Below the pieces are notes generated by a model that was given only the letters and a program-made list of their open reading frames with translations, made no database searches and was not told where the DNA came from. A program made the translations under genes and the position numbers. Source: Phytophthora hibernalis (Eukaryota > Oomycota > Peronosporomycetes > Peronosporales > Peronosporaceae). Taken from it: 64,000 nt of DNA. Shown here in pieces: positions 21,997-31,961 of the stretch. The DNA is taken from assembly GCA_012656075.1 (NCBI GenBank), contig JAAKBF010000168.1:62001-126000 (forward strand), read 5' to 3'. Within the stretch, counting starts at the first letter, position 1. The number at the start of each line of letters is the position of its first letter.

Positions 21997-23756
21997 ATGT
22001 CAAGGAGCGAGCAGGAAGACGACTGGATTGATGAGGTGCAGCACCGCGAGGGCTTCGTTCTCGACGAGGTGAGTCTCCCACGCCGCTACTGCGTGTCCGC
22101 TTGATCTGGAGTGCGCTTGCCCGCTTCTTCCCTGCCTCGTGGCAGCTTTTTCCAGGTCAAATAACACTTTCATATCGGTTGCGGTATACTGAAATCAAGT
22201 GAAAATGGTCGTGAACTTATCAGCAGAGCATGAGTGGGCTCGAGATCCCGGATCGGCAGGTTACGTACCGCCGTGCCAACATGGAGACCCAATTCATGAC
22301 GTCACGCTTTGACTCGCAGGTTTGTGGACCCATTTGGCTGCAAAATGGGTCAAATTCCGACGACTAATAGGTCCGTGTCTGTTGTCGTAGACGGAGGACA
22401 TTTTTGCGCCTCCTCCGCCCGGAAAAGTGGTGTTTACTACGACTCCAGCCACGCTGCAGGACCTGGAAGACAGCTCCACGGTGCTGGGCCTCGACCCCAT
22501 GCAGGACAGGCCAAAAACTCCTGGTATGCTGGAGTTGGAGACGACACGAAGGAAGAAGACTCGTCCAAGTCGGAGGTTTTCGTGCCTACTGGAGAGGTGC
22601 CGGACGCCCAAGAAGTGGGGTATCACCAAGTGAATCCCATGTTCGAGTCCTGCGATCCTGCTGCGGTGATTGCTCGGACCCTTCACAAGGCTATGCAAGC
22701 ACAAGACGTCGAATTCTCGTGCAGCTCCGACTGGACGGTATGTAATGAGACAACGCCAGTGTCCGGAACTTCCATCTCTCGGTAGCTGGGTTGGGAGTTT
22801 GACGTGTTGTGCGGGGATTTGATGCTGACGTATAGATGGACGCATATGGGCTGGTCGCGGCGGAGGAGGTATTCTTCAACGTGCAGCTGCACCGCTTGGC
22901 CATGAAATCCACCATTCGAGTGGACTTCAATTTGCGCTCGGTAAGAATTACTTGCGGTTTATTGCTGCCATGGTTGAGTGCCATACATGTATCTTGGCGA
23001 GAGGAGTTTGATGCGACGTTCGTTCCTGTCCTTCGCAGGGCGATGAGCTCAAATTCCTCGGCTTGACGGACTCAATCCGCAAGGAATGCAGAGCAATCGA
23101 CAAGGATATGATCGGACTGCCCGAGCTCAGGTTGGACCATCATTTCTATTGTGCTTGCCGCAATGCAACGTTGCTGGGATTGCACCATGCACAAGCTGGA
23201 GATTTGGTTCTAAACGCAATTGGCATGTTGTTTTGAATGTGTGTCGAGCAGCTTCGACATCATGGCAGATTGGTCTTCCTCTGGCGATCTGTTTCCGAGG
23301 TCCTTCTCGGTTGACTCGCAAGAATTGTCGATGTTGCTGCTTGAGATCAACTCGGATGCCCCGCCGTTCACGCGCTACGAGGTGGCCAAACGGCTCAAAG
23401 AACTTTGCCTTTTCGACGCGAATCGACGCGCTCTTGCTGACCTGCTGAAGGAACAGTTCGTCTCAGGATTGCAGTCAATGCTCAAGGATGACAATGAGGA
23501 CATCGTGCGTTTTGCAATCTACACCATCCTGAACTTTGCGGATGACACCGCCACGTTGAACGAGTAAGTCTGTCACTAACGCGTGTGAATTTGCAAAAGA
23601 CAACTCACTAACACTAACAACTTGTTGTTCCACTTGCACAGTTTGGAGCTTCCTCGGTTGCCCGAAACTCTGCGAGACATTCTGACTCTATCGCAGAAAG
23701 ACTCGACGAAAAAGCTCGCTGGCGATCTCTACAAGACCATTAACGCCGTATGTTAG
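21997..23756 (+). CDS. Hypothetical protein with ARM-like helical C-terminus
   Basis: I infer a multi-exon gene from GT-AG boundaries that keep phase: 21997-22068, 22224-22319, 22391-22737, 22836-22940, 23039-23130, 23252-23563, 23642-23756. The N-terminus is acidic and proline-rich; the C-terminal exons read as paired amphipathic helices (E-V-A-K-R-L-K-E-L-C-L-F-D and V-R-F-A-I-Y-T-I-L-N-F) like an armadillo-type fold. The third exon needs a frame change near 22540: one missing base there, or a 71-base intron at 22524-22594, would restore the frame. I do not recognise the family and assign no function. A hAT element ends 80 bases upstream of the start, so its promoter region has been altered by transposition. 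Confidence 0.7.
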
Positions 23757-24133
23757 GTTAGTATGAAGGAGGAGGATCAAGCTGGAGATGGTCGCTTGAC
23801 GGTAGTGCTGAAGGTTGCAAAAAGGAAAGAGCGAGACGCAGGAACGGTGGCCATAAGTGTGGAGGGGCACTTAGGCTACTTGACGGGAGCCTGCCATCGT
23901 GGGTTGAGAAGGAGCGATGGTTGAACGAGGTCGTCTTAAGTTTCAGCCTACGTTCGCGAGCTTCAAAGCTCGATGGCTATTGTAAAATGTTTAATGCCAC
24001 ATGAAGCCGCAAAATTATTGACATTGGTCAAGAAGCGTTAATGGCGCCCAAAGCTGAGACCAGACATGAGTCAAGGATTGCGTTCGGCTTGCCACCCAAC
24101 GATTTCATGCGAACGTGTGTTCCTGCAACCAAC
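23757..24133. other. Convergent intergenic spacer
   Basis: Spacer between two gene 3' ends. I see no gene, repeat or clear terminator signal in it. Confidence 0.6.
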
Positions 24134-25585
24134 CTACATTGACGAGTTGGGGAACGCCGTGACAAAACCTTTACCGACTCTGTGCAGGACGTCGGGGGCT
24201 GTCATGGAGCGTTGATGCTCGTCAAAAGCAAGAGACGAGCTGAGCATCGCACAAGTGAAACGTTACCAATCAGTCTTGGTTCGAGCGGGCACAATAATTC
24301 CATGGTAACCAACCTGGCTCGTGTCACAAGAGAGCCTCCATAGGCGGCAAGCAACAACGGATTGGCCTTGAAGTCGACATCGGAGCTGATACCGAAGTAG
24401 TGCAAGAGTGCATTCAACGGTAAGAATTTATCCAGACACATTAGCGCCAAAACACACAAACTTACAAATTGGCGTGCTTTGTCCACGCTGCGAACGTGCC
24501 AATGGCACCAGAAAGCACCTACGCAGACAGCAGAAGTTAGTGATACCATGGTCCCAAGATGCGATCCAAAACTTACGTACATCTCCTTGCCCTCCGCACC
24601 GGCGCGGGCATCCAAACTCAGCATTCGTTAGTGCTGCGTAATTTAGCAACAGTAAACATTAGCGCATCCCTCAAAAAATAAACTGAAAAGTGATCCCGTA
24701 CTAATCGCTCCGTCCGAAAACGTATCCACATTGCCCTTCTGGATAATAACCGGAAACCCCAGACTGTCCACACAAAATACGAAGTAAAATAGGTAAACCC
24801 ATCTGTAGAATCCCAGCAGTAATTACAGATCCTTACGCTTCGCTAAGCTGGGCCGGCGGGATCTTCGCAGCTTCTGCGACGTCAATGCTCGGCAGCAGTT
24901 GCGTCGTGGCACACAGCCTCGCATACTCCATCTAGCAACCACGAGACACCCTTCCGTTAGCAATTATACCACCTCTCTACCAAGCTTATATATACTACCA
25001 GCACTCACTGCATTCGGTGTCAGGATGGCGTTCTTGTATCCCTTCACCGTCTCCGGGTCCAGGCTAACAAGGTACAGCGCGTCGCCGTCCAATACCAACG
25101 GCAAATTGGCCTCCTTAGCCTTAACAATCACCCGACGCGTGATTTCCTGCACGCTGGCGTCTCTCCCCAGTCCCGGACCCACCACCAGTGCGTCCAGCCT
25201 TGGCAGAACCTGCGCGATCCGTTCCACTGCCTCCGTCACGAGTTCAGCTCTCTGGGACTCCTCATACCTCGCCAGTGACGCGTCGGACCGCAGCAGCGGG
25301 TGCACAATAAGCTCTGGACTGTAGCTCTTGATGGGGACAGCCGCTTCTTCCACACAGAAGAGATGGCACAGATCCGCCCCCGTCTTAAGACTCGAGACAC
25401 CAGCGTAGAACGGAGCTCCCGTGTACTCAAACGAACCTCCGACGACACCCACGCGGCCTGCAACAGTAACATTAACGCCATCATATACTATATTAACTGT
25501 AACAAGTTACCCTACCTTGCTGACCCTTGTGCCAATGCGCTGCGAGCGGTGGGATCAAACGCGACACTAGCGAACGTGCCGACAT
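24134..25585 (-). CDS. NAXD: ADP/ATP-dependent NAD(P)H-hydrate dehydratase
   Basis: The enzyme repairs damaged, hydrated NADH and NADPH using a nucleotide triphosphate or ADP (YjeF C-terminal, ribokinase-like fold). Eight in-phase exons on the minus strand give about 319 residues, close to the yeast and human enzymes: 25516-25585, 25009-25457, 24837-24931, 24702-24763, 24581-24633, 24466-24518, 24314-24385, 24134-24239. Diagnostic segments in order are K-G-Q-Q-G-R-V-G-V-V-G-G-S, V-V-G-P-G-L-G-R-D, L-V-L-D-G-D-A-L, I-L-T-P-N, Q-K-G-N-V-D, P-R-R-C-G-G-Q-G-D and H-Q-R-S-M-T-A-P-D-V-L. There is no obvious long targeting extension. It shares a 209-base divergent promoter with the acyl-CoA dehydrogenase gene and has unusually many introns for this window. 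Confidence 0.93.
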
Positions 25586-25794
25586 CTTCAACTGACGTTT
25601 GATTAACGTATCCGTTCGTCGATTGGTTGATAATTGGATAAGACAGAGTTTCTTTTGACCAATCACTGTCCTCTTCACGCCGGAATTTATTCCGCATCTG
25701 ACGTGAAACTTCAACGACGTGAAACGGTTCATCTATTTGCCTCTTCACTTCCGAATCGGCGCTGTAGGGCACAAGTAACCTCTCGACGACCAAG
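25586..25794. promoter_or_regulatory. Bidirectional promoter with CCAAT-type boxes
   Basis: Only 209 bases separate the divergent starts of the NAXD and FadE-type genes. The interval holds ATTGG at 25622-25626 and 25633-25637 and CCAAT at 25659-25663, which read as CCAAT boxes in both orientations. Shared regulation is an inference from spacing. Confidence 0.5.
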
Positions 25795-28080
25795 ATGCTG
25801 TCCCCGGCGCTGCTCAAGAGTTCCTCGCGCGTCGGCCTGCGACTCGCAGCCGCGCGCTCGCTGCCGGCCGTGCAGACGCTGCACCAGACGCAGTCGCGTA
25901 CGTTCGTGTCCCAGCAGCTGTACAAGCTGGCCAAGCGCGTGATGCCTCGCATGTCGGACACGGAGAAGGCGGCTCTGGAGAGCGGGACCGTGGGCTTCGA
26001 CCGCGACATCTTCTCAGGCTCTCCGAAACTCGCCACGCTGGACAAGTACTCGGCGGAGCTCAACGCGGAAGAGCAGGCGTTCATGGACACGGAGGTGCAG
26101 CAATTGTGCGAGCTTATCGACGATTATGGCGTGTCCCGCGATCAGGACCTGCCCCTCAAGGTGTGGCAGTTCATCAAGGACAAGGGCTTCCTGGGCATGA
26201 TCATCCCGAAGGAGTACGGCGGCAAGCAGTTCAGTGCACACGGCCACTCAGTCGTGATCACCAAGATCGCTACACGTAGTGCTGCTGCAGCTGTCACGGT
26301 GTGTGTGCCGAACTCGCTGGGACCTGCAGAGCTGCTGCTCCGGTACGGAACGGAGGAGCAGAAGAACAACTTTCTCCCCGGCCTGGCTAATGGTAAACAC
26401 CTGCCGTGCTTTGGACTCACGGGCCCCTCGTCGGGATCCGACGCTGCGGCCATGCGGGACACGGGCATTGTGTGCGAGCAGGACGGCGTGTTGGGAATCA
26501 AAGCTTCGTTTAACAAACGCTACATCACGCTGGCACCTGTTGCCACGTGCGTTGGCTTGGCGGTGGATGTCAAGGACCCGCAAGGTCTGCTGAAGGGAAA
26601 GGGTTACGCAGGTATTACGGTGGCTCTGCTTGAGCGCGACCACCCTGGCCTTCAGATGGGCAAACGCCACGACACCATCACCATTCCCTTCATGAATGGC
26701 CCGGTGACGGGCAAGGATGTGTTCATTCCGATGTCGAAGATCATCGGCGGCCAGGAGCGAGTTGGCTACGGCTGGAACATGCTCATGGACTGCCTGGCGG
26801 AAGGCCGTTCTATCAGTCTCCCCGCGTCGGCGGTAGCTGGAGCTAAGCTGTCGGTGAACGCTGTTGGTGCCTACGCACGCATCCGCAAACAGTTCAAGGT
26901 GCCGATTGCCAGTCTGGAGGGTATCCAGGAGCAGCTCGCCATCATGGGCAGCAATGCGTTCATCATGACAAGCGGTCAGCACATGGTGAACTCCATGATT
27001 AACCAGCACGAGCAGCCCGCTGTCATCAGTGGTGTGTGCAAGCAGCAGATCACGGACCGTGGTCGCGACACCGTCATTCGCGCTATGGATGTTCTTGGTG
27101 GTGCCGGAATCTGCAAGGGTCCCAACAACTTCCTTGCCAACATCTACACGTCGCTACCTGTTGTGATCACGGTCGAGGGCGCTAACATTCTGACCCGCTC
27201 GCTGATCATTTTCGGCCAGGGTCTTACGCGGGCTCACCCTCATCTGTATGAGCTCATCAAGACAATCCAGCACGGCGATGACATTGATGGTTTCAAGAAG
27301 GAGCTGGTCAAGCTGGTTCAGCACGGTGTAACGAACACGGCCGGCTCGCTAAAGACGGCTGTCACGCGCTCGCGCTTCAAACAACAGAGCGGTCTGCTCA
27401 AGCACTACGAGTCTCAGATGGACAAGCTCGCCAAGAACTTCGCCATGTGTGCAGACTTGTCGTTGGTGCTTGGTGGCAAGCTCAAGTTCGCTGAAATGAT
27501 CTCTGGTCGGTTTGCGGATGTGTTCTCGAGCCTTTACCTGGGCTACTCAACGATGTGGTTTTACAAGAACAACCGCCAGGTTGAGGGCATCGATGTGATC
27601 TTTGACTACACCATGACACAGCTTTGCTTCGAAGCCCAGCAGGGCATCGTGGGTATCAGCAAGAACTTCCCTGTTCCAGGCGTTGGTCCGGTCATGCGTG
27701 GACTGTCGTTCCCGTTTGGACTGCCGTACGACTCGCCGAGTGATAAGCAGATGCGCCAGGTTTCGGAGCTTATCTCCACGGACTCGGGTGTGCGCAACCT
27801 TCTTGCCGAGAACGTGTTCATGTCAAAGGACCCGGAAGATCGCGTGGCGTTGCTGAACGCGACTCTGCCGAAGGCTGTCAAGGCGGACAAGACGCTCGCT
27901 GCACTACGCAAACAGAAGCGCACTGCTACCATTGACGAGCAGAAGTTCATCGACGAGGTCGAGGCTGCGCGCGAGGTCATTATCCAAGTGGACAGCTTCG
28001 ACGCTCTTGGTGAGGAGGTCAGCAAGCCCAAGGATTACGTGCGTCCCGGCATGATCGGCAACATCTTCGACAAGAAATAA
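25795..28080 (+). CDS. FadE-type acyl-CoA dehydrogenase, mitochondrial
   Basis: An intronless, intact frame of 761 residues. It catalyses the first, FAD-dependent step of fatty acid beta-oxidation. The body matches the bacterial FadE class (with the extra C-terminal DUF1974-type domain) rather than the short eukaryotic acyl-CoA dehydrogenases: I-I-P-K-E-Y-G-G, V-P-N-S-L-G-P, K-R-Y-I-T-L-A-P, G-P-V-T-G-K-D-V-F-I-P and T-V-E-G-A-N-I-L-T-R-S all occur in FadE order. The first 45 residues are Arg-, Ser- and Leu-rich without acidic residues, as in mitochondrial presequences. A bacterial-type enzyme with an added eukaryotic presequence suggests old lateral transfer, but a phylogeny is needed. The start at 25795 is supported by the presequence. 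Confidence 0.92.
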   Translation: MLSPALLKSSSRVGLRLAAARSLPAVQTLHQTQSRTFVSQQLYKLAKRVMPRMSDTEKAALESGTVGFDRDIFSGSPKLATLDKYSAELNAEEQAFMDTEVQQLCELIDDYGVSRDQDLPLKVWQFIKDKGFLGMIIPKEYGGKQFSAHGHSVVITKIATRSAAAAVTVCVPNSLGPAELLLRYGTEEQKNNFLPGLANGKHLPCFGLTGPSSGSDAAAMRDTGIVCEQDGVLGIKASFNKRYITLAPVATCVGLAVDVKDPQGLLKGKGYAGITVALLERDHPGLQMGKRHDTITIPFMNGPVTGKDVFIPMSKIIGGQERVGYGWNMLMDCLAEGRSISLPASAVAGAKLSVNAVGAYARIRKQFKVPIASLEGIQEQLAIMGSNAFIMTSGQHMVNSMINQHEQPAVISGVCKQQITDRGRDTVIRAMDVLGGAGICKGPNNFLANIYTSLPVVITVEGANILTRSLIIFGQGLTRAHPHLYELIKTIQHGDDIDGFKKELVKLVQHGVTNTAGSLKTAVTRSRFKQQSGLLKHYESQMDKLAKNFAMCADLSLVLGGKLKFAEMISGRFADVFSSLYLGYSTMWFYKNNRQVEGIDVIFDYTMTQLCFEAQQGIVGISKNFPVPGVGPVMRGLSFPFGLPYDSPSDKQMRQVSELISTDSGVRNLLAENVFMSKDPEDRVALLNATLPKAVKADKTLAALRKQKRTATIDEQKFIDEVEAAREVIIQVDSFDALGEEVSKPKDYVRPGMIGNIFDKK

Positions 28081-28517
28081 GCACACCGCCGTCTGAAATG
28101 AACTAGCGTGGGCCGCAAAACGCCGTGAGATAAGGAATGAACCCTCACGTTGCAGTAGGAAGAGACGAGAAACCAAAACATTTATGCCACTACAGAATTA
28201 CTTCAACCATTTTCACTCAAAGAGCGTTGTACAAGTGCAAGCGAAGACTGTATTTCGGCTCACACCGAGCGCTGCATCGTCACTAGGCTTTTATTACGTT
28301 TGCCATCATTTTTCTGTTTGCTTTTCTTCCGGGTGAGCTATTATTCACCTTCATGCTAGCACTTGCACCATAAGGAGGTTCGCCAAGTCGCCAGCATACA
28401 GGGATCCAAGCAAAATGCGGCCGTCGTCGCCATCAAGAATTGTCGAGTCCGCTAGAGCTTCCGAAGAACTTTCAGTTCTCTCCAACGAATTTCTGCAAGT
28501 TACCATCACAAAACCCG
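28081..28517. other. Convergent intergenic spacer
   Basis: The 3' flanks of two converging genes. No further reading frame or repeat is supported. Confidence 0.6.
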
Positions 28518-29245
28518 TCAGTAATCACATTCCCGCATCAAAGCATCTTCTCCTGCAACATTGCAACGCACCTCGGTGTTTTGCCGGGCGCACCGCACGA
28601 AGGCGTCGGCCACTTCCTTGCACTTCAAGACGTCGCTCTTCTTGTCTTGATAGCACTGCAAGCACGCCTCGCGCTCGGGCGAACATTGCACATCACGGAG
28701 CGGCGCACGATACTTCTTCTTGTTGATCTCCGCCACGAGCTGCTCCACGCGTGCGTTCTCACGCTCTTCCTGCTCCTTGGCGAGCTGCGCCTGCTGCGCC
28801 AGACTGGGAGCCGCCAGCTTCTGCTCCTTCTGCTTAAGCTCCGCCTCCACCTTCTTCTTGAAGTCGTGAGCACCCTGCAGTAGCCAACAACTCCGTCAGT
28901 CCAGAGCTAAAAATGAATTGCCTCTCTTCAGGAGGATATCTCGCCGCACCTTGTTGTAGGCCATCTGCAATTGCTTATTGATGGCCGCCTGCTCCCTGCA
29001 GAAATAATAGTAACATAAACAGCAATTAGTACTCGCAAAGTAGAAAACTACGAGCTGCGACGTCCGTACTGTGGGCTGATGCTCGACTGCTGCTGCTTGG
29101 TGGGGGCCTCCTGCATTCCGTTGATCCGGTTGACGAGCGCCGGCGTGAGGCTGATGGAGGCCACCGTCTCTCCGTCGCCTTCTACCTCCGGTCGCAGATC
29201 AGCTGCCGCTTCGCCCGTCACCACGCGCGACTGCTTGGCGCCCAT
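28518..29245 (-). CDS. MICOS subunit MIC19/MIC25 family (CHCH domain)
   Basis: Three in-phase exons (29052-29245, 28950-28995, 28518-28874) encode 198 residues. The N-terminus starts Met-Gly, suited to myristoylation, as in human CHCHD3, and is followed by the short family region before a central Glu/Lys/Gln-rich coiled coil. The C-terminus carries a twin C-x9-C CHCH domain (Y-Q-D-K-K-S-D-V-L between the first pair of cysteines, K-E-V-A-D-A-F-V-R between the second). Proteins of this family sit on the inner mitochondrial membrane and help shape cristae junctions. I chose the ATG at 29245 because of the Met-Gly start; a longer frame upstream adds a basic stretch without family match. MIC19 and MIC25 cannot be told apart here. 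Confidence 0.85.
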
Positions 29246-29365
29246 GCTCCTGTATCTCTCCTCGAGCTCACGCCGGGTTTTGAGCCGCACACGACGGAAT
29301 CGGCTACCGAGTGTGGGTGCGGTATGCGTTTAGATGGTTTTGGTATGATGTGAGATGGTGTTTGT

Positions 29366-29384
29366 AAACCGGTCTTACCGGTTT
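29366..29384. repeat. Small hairpin AAACCGGT/ACCGGTTT
   Basis: Eight-base arms with a three-base loop, 121 bases upstream of the MIC19-like start codon. Confidence 0.6.
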
Positions 29385-29416
29385 GGGTGTATCCATGTAC
29401 AGTAGATGTTAAACGC

Positions 29417-29443
29417 GTTTGCTCGACGGGCCGTCGAGCAAAC
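29417..29443. repeat. Perfect 13-bp hairpin with one-base centre
   Basis: GTTTGCTCGACGG at 29417-29429 is mirrored exactly at 29431-29443 around a single G. Together with the hairpin at 29366 it forms a paired palindrome in the MIC19-like promoter region. Confidence 0.75.
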
Positions 29444-30439
29444 GACGACGGCACTTGTCGTTGCTTCAACGAGCTGCATTGCCAGTGCACCGTGCAGCAC
29501 TGCACGGACGCAATAGCGACCTCATTGCGGAATGTGCGATCTTCGTGCAAATACCGACTATCTGAACCGTTTCAAACGTCAGCAAGTCCATCGTAGTGGC
29601 AGGGATTGGTGGCGGGTGAAATCGCGGCGATATGCTTCAAGACCATCAAACGGCAAGCTCTTCTTCATTTACGTCAACGTATCCATTTTCTTCGCTGGGC
29701 CAGTACCGCATCGTTGATATCATTATTCCACATTTATCATAAAGCGCACCTATTGTTAGCCAATCAAATCTCTTATATGATCAGCAAGCATTAAGATAAA
29801 CTTTAGTTAACAAAGCCATTATAGCCACAGCCCGTGTAGATCAGGTAGGACTTTTGATTTCGGCGATACGGTATTAATAGCTCGATGCCCCCTCATTGCC
29901 TTTGCAAGCGCAGGGCCCCGAGCAAGCAACGGCAACAACAGCAAAGATGGGGATCAGCGCTGGCGGTAAGTCGAGTTTGCACTTGCATTGCACGTTAACA
30001 GCTCAAACCGCGATTTAAAGGAATCTGCAGCAATCCACGTCGGCGGCAATTGCAACAATTGCAACACGCTCGCGGGCTCACAGTGAGCACTGCTACCGGG
30101 TACACACCGTACCGGTCCGCATCCGGCACGGAGGCTGGGCCGGCGTCATGGTCCATTTCGTGTTCTTGTCCGCCTTGCATGAACCTGTCATAGTTAATTC
30201 CGACAAGTTAATAATGACATCCTCGACGGCCGATTTCAAGTCAAAACCATACAAACAGTACCTTTATACCCAGCAGACAGGTAGCCTAGTCTCTGCTCCG
30301 CAATCCACAGCCCCACGATTTCTGCACCAGCGCTCAAAGCCGAGCCAGCAGGTCCACACGTCCTGCTGTCGACGTGTCAATGCGCGCTCACTCCCCAAGA
30401 TCCCTCGACGTAGCAGAGCTCTTCCCGGTCCATCTCACC

Positions 30440-31672
30440 ATGTCGGACAAGCAAAAATCGGCCCTGATCGCCGCCACCGCGGTCGCTGGTATAACTGCCG
30501 GCTCCTACCTGCTGCGTGTGGCCATGCGTCCCGTACTGCGTGCACGCGCCGCCACCTTCTTCAAGGGAATGCTGGCGGACGCCAACATCATACTGGACCG
30601 TGACATCCGCGTGTACGACGAGGACATTTTCCTTGACTGGGTGCACCGCGGCATGCTGGCTATTGGCGAGTCCTACATGGCCAAGAAGTGGGACGCGCTG
30701 ATCCCACTGGACGAGCTGCTCACTCGTCTACTGTCGCTGCCTGCTGACAAGCGCCGCAAGATCCTCAAGGCCTGGAACGCCAAGTTCATTGCTCTGGGTG
30801 GCAAGATCTTCAACTACCAGTCGCCCTCGCGCGCCGGTATCGTCGGTGCCCACCACTACGACCTGGGTAATGACTTCTTCAAGCTCTGGCTCGACCCGTA
30901 CATGCAGTACTCGTGCGCCTACTGGAAGGGCGTCGAGGACAAGCATGACCTCGATGCCGCGCAACGCAACAAGCTGCACCTGATCGCCAAGAAGCTCAAG
31001 CTCGAGCCGGGCATGACCGTGCTCGAGATCGGTTGCGGCTGGGGCGGGCTCGGCTGCTTCCTTGCCAAGGAGTACGGCGTGCACGTCACCGGCATCACTA
31101 TCTCCAACGAGCAGCTGAAGGGCGCCCGCGAGTGGGCCGCGCGCGAGGGCGTGAGCGACCTCACGAGCTTCGAGTACTGCGACTACCGCAAGATGCACGG
31201 CCAGTTTGACCGTGTCGTGTCCATTGCCATGATTGAGGCCGTGGGCTACAAGAACCTGGACGAGTACTACGACGTGTTCAAGCGCTGCCTCAAGGACGGC
31301 GGCCTTGCCCTGGTGCACGGTATCGCCGCCAACCGCTCCATTGAGGTGCCCATTCAGCTCTGGATCCTCAAGTACATCTTCCCCAACGGCTTCCTGCCGT
31401 CGGTGGCGCAGATGATCACCCCCTCGGAGCGCAAGCTCATCGTGGAGGACGTCCACAATCTCGGCCCGGACTACGACAAGACGCTTATGTGCTGGTACGA
31501 GCGGTTCCAGGACCACCTCAAAAACGGCAACATCGACCGTCCGGAGGTCTTCTGCCGCATGTGGGACTTTTACTTGCAGTACTGCGCCGCCGGCTTCCGC
31601 GCGCGTACCATCCAGCTTGTGCAGATCGTCTTCTCTAAGAAGCGCCCGGACCGCTACGATGCTGTGAGGTAA
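30440..31672 (+). CDS. Cyclopropane-fatty-acyl-phospholipid synthase
   Basis: An intact, intronless frame of 410 residues from the ATG at 30440 (context CACCATG). It transfers the methylene of S-adenosylmethionine to cis double bonds of phospholipid acyl chains. Family features are H-Y-D-L-G-N-D-F-F, Y-S-C-A-Y-W with the conserved cysteine, the SAM-binding V-L-E-I-G-C-G-W-G-G, M-I-E-A-V-G with the conserved Glu, L-V-H-G-I and W-Y-E-R-F, which correspond to active-site positions known from E. coli Cfa. A hydrophobic segment at about residues 8-28 suggests membrane anchoring, absent from the bacterial enzyme. An upstream in-frame ATG at 30374 would add 22 residues without family support. Cfa-type enzymes are patchy in eukaryotes, so a bacterial origin is plausible. 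Confidence 0.92.
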   Translation: MSDKQKSALIAATAVAGITAGSYLLRVAMRPVLRARAATFFKGMLADANIILDRDIRVYDEDIFLDWVHRGMLAIGESYMAKKWDALIPLDELLTRLLSLPADKRRKILKAWNAKFIALGGKIFNYQSPSRAGIVGAHHYDLGNDFFKLWLDPYMQYSCAYWKGVEDKHDLDAAQRNKLHLIAKKLKLEPGMTVLEIGCGWGGLGCFLAKEYGVHVTGITISNEQLKGAREWAAREGVSDLTSFEYCDYRKMHGQFDRVVSIAMIEAVGYKNLDEYYDVFKRCLKDGGLALVHGIAANRSIEVPIQLWILKYIFPNGFLPSVAQMITPSERKLIVEDVHNLGPDYDKTLMCWYERFQDHLKNGNIDRPEVFCRMWDFYLQYCAAGFRARTIQLVQIVFSKKRPDRYDAVR

Positions 31673-31961
31673 GCTGTCATCTCGGGCAAGCGCCAGCAGA
31701 GGCTCATCAAAAGCCACGGATGCAGGAAAATGAAGCGTAGAATGGAAAGCGTGACCTTGCCTGCGCATAGGATACAACATAGGCTAGAGGTTGGATATAG
31801 GTGGTCGAGCTTTGAAGATAACCCAAGCAGAAATCTGCAGGCTTGACAATTGATACTTGTGCTGCGTCATGCTTCAAGCATCTGCTGTGTCGGTCTCAAA
31901 CGTGGCGTCAGAATCGTTCGGCAGCCATTCACCAATCCTCCCCAGTGCACGCAGCAGCTCA

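Larger units (their letters stand above)
29246..30439. other. Divergent intergenic region with hairpins
   Basis: About 1.2 kb between divergent gene starts. It holds two compact hairpins (29366-29384 and 29417-29443). A potential upstream ATG with a GTAAGT donor at about 29947-29970 could belong to a 5' exon of the cyclopropane synthase gene, but no matching acceptor exon is clear. Confidence 0.45.

Noticed and set aside
26248..27009. 253-codon minus-strand frame inside the FadE-type gene
   Set aside because: Antisense shadow of a strongly conserved gene; no start context or domain.
30728..31780. 350-codon minus-strand frame across the CFA synthase
   Set aside because: Complement of a GC-rich, well-conserved coding region; composition is typical of a shadow frame.
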